A DNA stretch of 64,000 nucleotides from contig JAACJM010000052.1 of assembly GCA_013368315.1 (NCBI GenBank), forward strand, positions 62,001 to 126,000. The letters run 5' to 3'. The position numbers and the translations under genes are program-made. Positions 59,617 through 64,000 of this stretch are shown here, one piece after another. Source of the stretch: Tetrapyrgos nigripes. Lineage: Eukaryota > Basidiomycota > Agaricomycetes > Agaricales > Campanellaceae. Position 1 is the stretch's first letter. Each line of letters opens with the position of its first letter. The notes under the pieces were generated by a model. The model did not search any database. It was not told where the DNA came from and saw only the letters and a program-made list of their open reading frames with translations.

Positions 59617-61903
59617 TTGTGTACCATTTTGTAGCGTCTTTTATTAAAGGCTGAAATTGGAAAAACTGAGATTTAGGTCAAACCATATACTGATCCATGC
59701 TATGAAACGCAAACCAAAGCAAGACAACATAGATGCTACTACAACCAGACCAAGGGGACATCTCCACAACAAACTTCTGAAGAACCCAAACTTCAGTGAG
59801 AGATTACATGCGAGAATATCCTATCTAACCAGGCAGGACCCTGTGCTGCTCTCCACCAGGATAAGGGAAAATGAGTACCTCATGTTCTACAGGTGAGTTA
59901 CAATCTAGCCAGCGTTGAGGGTAGGAGATCCAGATACTGGTCCCTCCAGGAAACACTGGGACATCCTTTGATGAAACAGGGTGCCAGAGACCTCTGTATG
60001 TGGCCTGTGCCTCGAGCTTGATGCCTTCATCAGCGAAGTTCAATGCCTGAGTGGGTGGGTCATCAGCAGCAGAGAATTGGAAGGTCCAGATGGTTTCAGA
60101 GCAGGGGTTACTCCAGTAAACAAGTTTCATCCAGTGAAGGGGAAATTCATAAGGAGGGCCAGCACCCTCCTGCCAGGGTGTTAACTGCAGTAGAACAAAC
60201 AGAATGAGTAACAGACAATAGCAATAATCAAGGGGTAACCAGGCTGTGAATCCGTTACATAGGGTTGGTCGGTCAGTGTCTCTGGTGGGGTCTTAAAAAA
60301 ATTTATACCATATTTTTCTGTTGAGGTTTTGCAGGTCTCTGCTACTTCAAATCACTCAGAATTGTCCAAGAATGCCCTCAGTGGCTTTTATAACCAATAT
60401 ACGATATGTATCATACCATTACAGTGTAAAAAGTAAACATAAATGTGTCATACACTAGAAAAATCAAACACCCAGTGGAACCTTTCATTGTCTACCTCAT
60501 CACTAGCTTCATCCCTCAGTGTGTTGCTGCAATGGCTAACGAGGTGAGTACTATGTTCTGGCATGTAACACGTTGTGCGCAAAGTGCACCAGAAAGTGAC
60601 TAACTTGACAGCGAGGTGCTGAAACAATACTGGACCAGTGGAGCTTGAAGATATGGCAGGAAGGCAGCTTGTGCATATTTGAGGTATATAGAAGTACAGA
60701 TTAGTGTAGTATTGACAGTGATAGAGCCTCATAGAGCCCTTTGGCGTGTGTGAGCAGCCTCACTGTGTAGTCTGCAACACCAGTGGTACAGAGAAAGGAT
60801 GACACATACACCTGCACAACCTACCTTCCATATACTGTATGGTAGCTTAGTCAGCTGGTCAGTCAGTCGGTCTTGCAACCAATGGCTTAAAAAAAATTTC
60901 GACCCGATGTAATGGGTTCAAATTCCAGGTACCCCTTGGCAATAATGATGGTGATGCACACCAGGAGTTGAAGCATCTTGAAAACGGAAAGGATTGGGTG
61001 GGATGCACCCATTGACAGGTACAGGTTGACCTTGACTATCCCTTGCAGGCCAATAATTTTGGTCAGCTGAAGCCATCTCAATGACACATCTGTTCATTAC
61101 CAGGAGGTCTTCATCGGCAGGAGCAACACCTGTTTGTCATGCAGTGCTAATTTGCTGGATGCGAAGCTGGTCGTCATTGGTTAACTAGAGTCATTCATGA
61201 GAAGCTTCAGAAAATGGGTGCTAGAGGTCAACATACATGATAGGGGCTGTTGGCAGGTGGGGTGTTGTTGGCTGATGGAATTTTGTTGGATTGGGGAACA
61301 TTGTTAACTCTTCTCTGTAGCCCAAGCCTCTGGGCTGTGACGCTCTGATGGTTCATGGCTGGAGACAGGCTGGGGGTTGAAGTGCGACACCAGGTATTGT
61401 GACCATCTATTTCAACCAGACCAGGAAATTTGTTTGCTCTGGTTTGCCTTGATTCACATGAGACTACATTAGTCAAATGTTAGTATTAGTAGTATGAATC
61501 CAGTTTAACACTGTTACTATTTTGCCTTCAACTCTGTACACAGCGCAGCCTCATCATCCAAATGGCCTGTCACATTTCTACAGGCTCATCAGCTTTCTTA
61601 TGACCTGGTCAGGTCCAGAATGACATCCAACTCAGTGCAATTCCCAGTGTTCCTTGGAATCCCAACTTCACTGGACTTTGGGACCAACACTTAGTCTTCC
61701 AATGCCTGGGTGGGTTACAGCCAGGAATCAGTGTATGTTATATTGAGATCTATTTGGGTGGTGAAGTTTGGCTCCCATTTGTACTCCCTGCAGTGCCAGG
61801 CTTCCAGCTCACTTACACTCTACCTGGGGGGCCTCCAGTGCCTGCTCAAAGGGTATTCATCCCAAATGGTTGGCTCACCAACCCAAACACAGTTATGCCT
61901 GTT
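59617..61903. other. CpG-poor repeat region without intact genes
   Basis: CG dinucleotides are very rare here (about six in the 620 bases from 61081) while TG and CA are common, unlike the flanking genes. This is the footprint expected of methylated, decaying transposons. An open stretch at 59825-60130 (minus) looks protein-like, but no family was recognised. Confidence 0.6.
60841..60934 (+). repeat. tRNA-derived, SINE-like sequence
   Basis: GGTAGCTTAGTCAGCTGG resembles a tRNA 5' end with an RNA polymerase III A box. GGGTTCAAATTCC resembles a B box and T-arm with one extra base. The ends GGTAGCT and AGGTACC pair at six of seven positions. The middle has an (A)n run and no normal anticodon arm, so it is not a working tRNA. 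A weaker similar block (GGTCGGTCAG...CTTAAAAAAA) lies at about 60265-60305. Confidence 0.35.
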
Positions 61904-62056
61904 TGTTGAGAGTGTTGACACACGTGCGTCCTCGGACTCATAGATACTTGGCGACATCCATTTTTCCTATCTCTAATTTGGTTTACAGTATAGTATATAT
62001 AGCGTATTTTACCCAGAATAGATTAGACTTTTCTACCCGAACTAGACCTTCTAACA
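61904..62056 (+). repeat. 5' LTR
   Basis: 153 bp, about 96% identical to the right LTR with one 2-bp indel. A TATA-like GTATAGTATATATAG is inside. Confidence 0.88.
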
Positions 62057-62162
62057 GGTTATGGGCCCTTTGCTCGTGCTCTAAATCACTTCTCGTCTAC
62101 TGCGCCTGTGCTTTGCCTCGTTAACTCTGGAATTACATCATTTCCCCTATTTCGGCTATTTC

Positions 62163-62262
62163 CAGCCTCATCACTCTATACTGATTGACCGACTATCAAC
62201 CGTCCGACTGACCGGCTGACCGACCGACCGACCGTTTGATTGACTGACTGACTGATTGTGAC
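62163..62262. repeat. Tetranucleotide-rich leader (GACC/GACT)n
   Basis: Runs of GACC and GACT repeats fill the space between primer site and gag start. Confidence 0.75.
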
Positions 62263-62270
62263 CTGGGGCT

Positions 62271-63107
62271 ATGGCTAGAGACGAACATAAATACTACAAG
62301 CTTTTAGGGGAGGAAAACTTCGCGGTCTGGGTTTTGCGCACTACTGTCGCTGCGTGTGGGAAGGGTTTATTGGACTTATTGACTGGAGTGGATGTGGAGC
62401 CGACGACTGGGAGGAATGGCAAGCTGTGGAAGACTTGGAATGGCCGTCGGAATGGTGCTGTCGACTTTATCTTGACTCGACTTGACGATTCTGTGCTTGG
62501 TCATGCGAACGAGTACCAGGAGGATCCTGTGGGCCTATGGTGTCATCTTCATGCTGTTTTTGGTGACTCAGGGGTTGGTGGGGGTGTACGGGCTTGGCGG
62601 CGTTTTGCTGCTGTCAGGTTTACTGGATGGGATGTTCAGATGTCGACTGTGACTGGGAAGATACGTGGGATTGCCGATGAATTGGAACGTGTTCACGATG
62701 ACCGACCTTCTGACAACCAGATTATTGCAACGATGCTCAGTGCATGTGCTGCGTTTTCTGAATTCCGTCCGATTATTGCGTCACTCGAATCCTCGAAGGA
62801 GTCGTTGAAGGTGGATGATGTGGAACTTCAGTTGATTCGGGCTGCGAAGGATTTCACAGAGGAGCGGGGTCGGTTGAATGGGGGAGCTATCATCCCTGGT
62901 GATCAGACGCAGGCTCTGGCCACGACCATGGGGGCGAGGCCAATCTGCACTAATCCGAAATGTGGGCGAGTGGGACACACTATTGAAAACTGTTTTCATG
63001 AGGGGGGAGGGAAGGAGGGTCAGTTCCCTGATTGGTACTTCAAGAATCGCGGGAAGGAGGAAACTGGTGCTGTGGTGAATAATGCAATGGCAACTTTTGC
63101 GCTGTGA
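62271..63107 (+). CDS. Gag polyprotein of Copia-type element
   Basis: A 278-aa uninterrupted frame. The order fits Copia/UBN2-type gag: YYKLLGEENFAVWVLRT near the start, the helical middle (GIADELERVHDDRPSDNQII), and a C-terminal zinc knuckle CTNPKCGRVGHTIENC followed by GGKEGQFPDWY, a familiar extension in basidiomycete retroelements. The knuckle has four residues between the first two cysteines, not two. No protease motif (D-S/T-G) follows and the stop comes 81 bp before the right LTR. The intact frame suggests recent activity or selection for supplying capsid protein. Confidence 0.88.
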   Translation: MARDEHKYYKLLGEENFAVWVLRTTVAACGKGLLDLLTGVDVEPTTGRNGKLWKTWNGRRNGAVDFILTRLDDSVLGHANEYQEDPVGLWCHLHAVFGDSGVGGGVRAWRRFAAVRFTGWDVQMSTVTGKIRGIADELERVHDDRPSDNQIIATMLSACAAFSEFRPIIASLESSKESLKVDDVELQLIRAAKDFTEERGRLNGGAIIPGDQTQALATTMGARPICTNPKCGRVGHTIENCFHEGGGKEGQFPDWYFKNRGKEETGAVVNNAMATFAL

Positions 63108-63188
63108 TCATCTATTTTGTGGGGGAGTTTTATTTTCTGTTGTTCTTTTCTTTTCCTTATGGCTCTGTTGTCCTCGTCCGTGGGGGAG

Positions 63189-63339
63189 TGTTGAGAGTGT
63201 TGACACGTGCGTCCTCGGACTCATAGATACCTGGCGACATCCATTTTTCCTATCTCTAATTTGATTTACAGTATAGTATATATAGCATATTTTACCCAGA
63301 ATAGATTAGACTTTTCTACCCGAACTAGACCTTCTAACA
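63189..63339 (+). repeat. 3' LTR
   Basis: 151 bp, matching the left LTR. Confidence 0.88.
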
Positions 63340-64000
63340 CCGTTGATATGCTGTACAAATTTGCGGTAAATAACCCAAAACTAGCGCTAATACATGTCTA
63401 AGATACTCTTAAATGGATAATAAGGACTAGAGTGAGTCCTGAACTGCTAGTCAAAGTACTAGGAATTAGGTATAACCTAAGGGATGTTAATGGGCAATAC
63501 TTGCGGATAAGAATAAGACTTGTTCAAAGTATTATAACAGATACATACTAGGGGATACAGCTATAGTAGCAGACCCACCTAACTATAAAGTCTACAAAGA
63601 CTTAACAAACCTGCTATAGCGGCCTAATACCGCTAGTACGACTCAAGGGATAGAGAAGGAGGAGAAACGCCTCTATTCACGGTTACGCGTTGGCATTACA
63701 AACCCAGATCGAAAGCTTAGACCACTAGATCTGAAAGGACACGTCATCATCGGACAATTCGGATATTCGGGATTCTAACCCGGATGTATACAAACTTACG
63801 GTGCATATCTACAGATGGTTAAGATAGAAAAGTGGTACAATAGTTATATCAATAGAAAGCTAGAATCCATAGCTTTCAGATGGTACACAAGGGATGGACT
63901 AGCGGCAACGATACTAAGTATCTAAAAGTGTTGCGAAGTCACAAACATAAGGAGATCCAAATCAGTGGGATTACTGATTCGGGCATAAGTATTACCGAAA
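63340..64000. other. A/T-rich sequence to window end, no gene recognised
   Basis: All frames are broken by stops; TA-rich words dominate. It is probably another decayed repeat, but no end or domain could be identified. Confidence 0.45.

Larger units (their letters stand above)
61904..63339 (+). mobile_element. Compact Copia-type LTR retrotransposon with gag only
   Basis: Two direct repeats (61904-62056 and 63189-63339) begin TGTTGAG and end CTTCTAACA, with the usual TG...CA borders. Directly after the left repeat, GGTTATGGGCCC (62057-62068) is complementary to the anticodon region of initiator tRNA-Met, the half-tRNA primer site of Ty1/Copia elements. A purine tract (GGGGGAG, 63182-63188) abuts the right repeat. 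The internal 1.1 kb holds one gag-like gene and no protease, integrase or reverse transcriptase. The flanks CTGTT and CCGTT differ by one base and could be an aged target duplication. Confidence 0.88.

Noticed and set aside
60841..60934. Functional tRNA gene
   Set aside because: No proper anticodon arm, A-rich middle, one acceptor mismatch and an extra base in the T-loop region.

Overview
The window is nuclear DNA of a mushroom-forming basidiomycete (Agaricomycetes). The evidence is dense genes cut by many 50-60 nt GT-AG introns, a DUF6535 membrane protein, the F-box style typical of this class (short N-terminal F-box, long diverged C-terminus), and housekeeping proteins with basidiomycete-like sequences. 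No rRNA gene, CRISPR array or bacterial operon was seen. Exons were joined by eye; where exon coordinates are given, the reading phases were checked.

Layout. 0-0.9 kb: 3' part of an epimerase/reductase gene. 1.7-7.4 kb (minus): an F-box family (one intact gene, one internally deleted copy) and an unrecognised gene X. 6.8-9.0 kb: two TA-flanked DNA transposons. 9.6-17.7 kb: conserved core with a 683-aa protein of unknown function, the splicing factor RSE1/SF3B3 and the autophagy E2 enzyme ATG3. 18.1-24.0 kb (plus): a second, inverted and decayed set of X plus F-box copies, with a secreted-protein gene lodged inside. 24.0-34.8 kb: prefoldin subunit 4, sphingosine-1-phosphate lyase, an alpha-arrestin, a kinase-like protein and a secreted CAP protein. 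35.3 kb: a 281-bp MITE. 36.3-45.1 kb: HAD-family protein, DUF6535 protein and topoisomerase III with an unusual zinc-finger tail. 45.3-59.6 kb: an Ohr/OsmC peroxidase, a second epimerase and second secreted protein (paralogs of those at 0 and 20 kb), the DNA2 nuclease-helicase, an S9 prolyl-oligopeptidase-family peptidase and NKAP. 59.6-64 kb: repeat-rich DNA with a CpG-poor block, a tRNA-derived SINE-like piece and a compact gag-only Copia-type LTR element.

How the parts relate. RSE1 and NKAP act in the spliceosome. TOP3 and DNA2 act in recombination-intermediate processing and end resection. ATG3 belongs to autophagy, S1P lyase to sphingolipid breakdown, and the alpha-arrestin to transporter endocytosis. 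These genes are neighbours and not an operon. The most notable structures are the inverted segmental duplication flanking the RSE1-ATG3 core, a MITE in the 5' leader of X whose empty site survives upstream of the paralog X', the gag-only LTR element, and single-base frameshifts in RSE1, TOP3 and the kinase-like gene that look like sequence errors or recent lesions.
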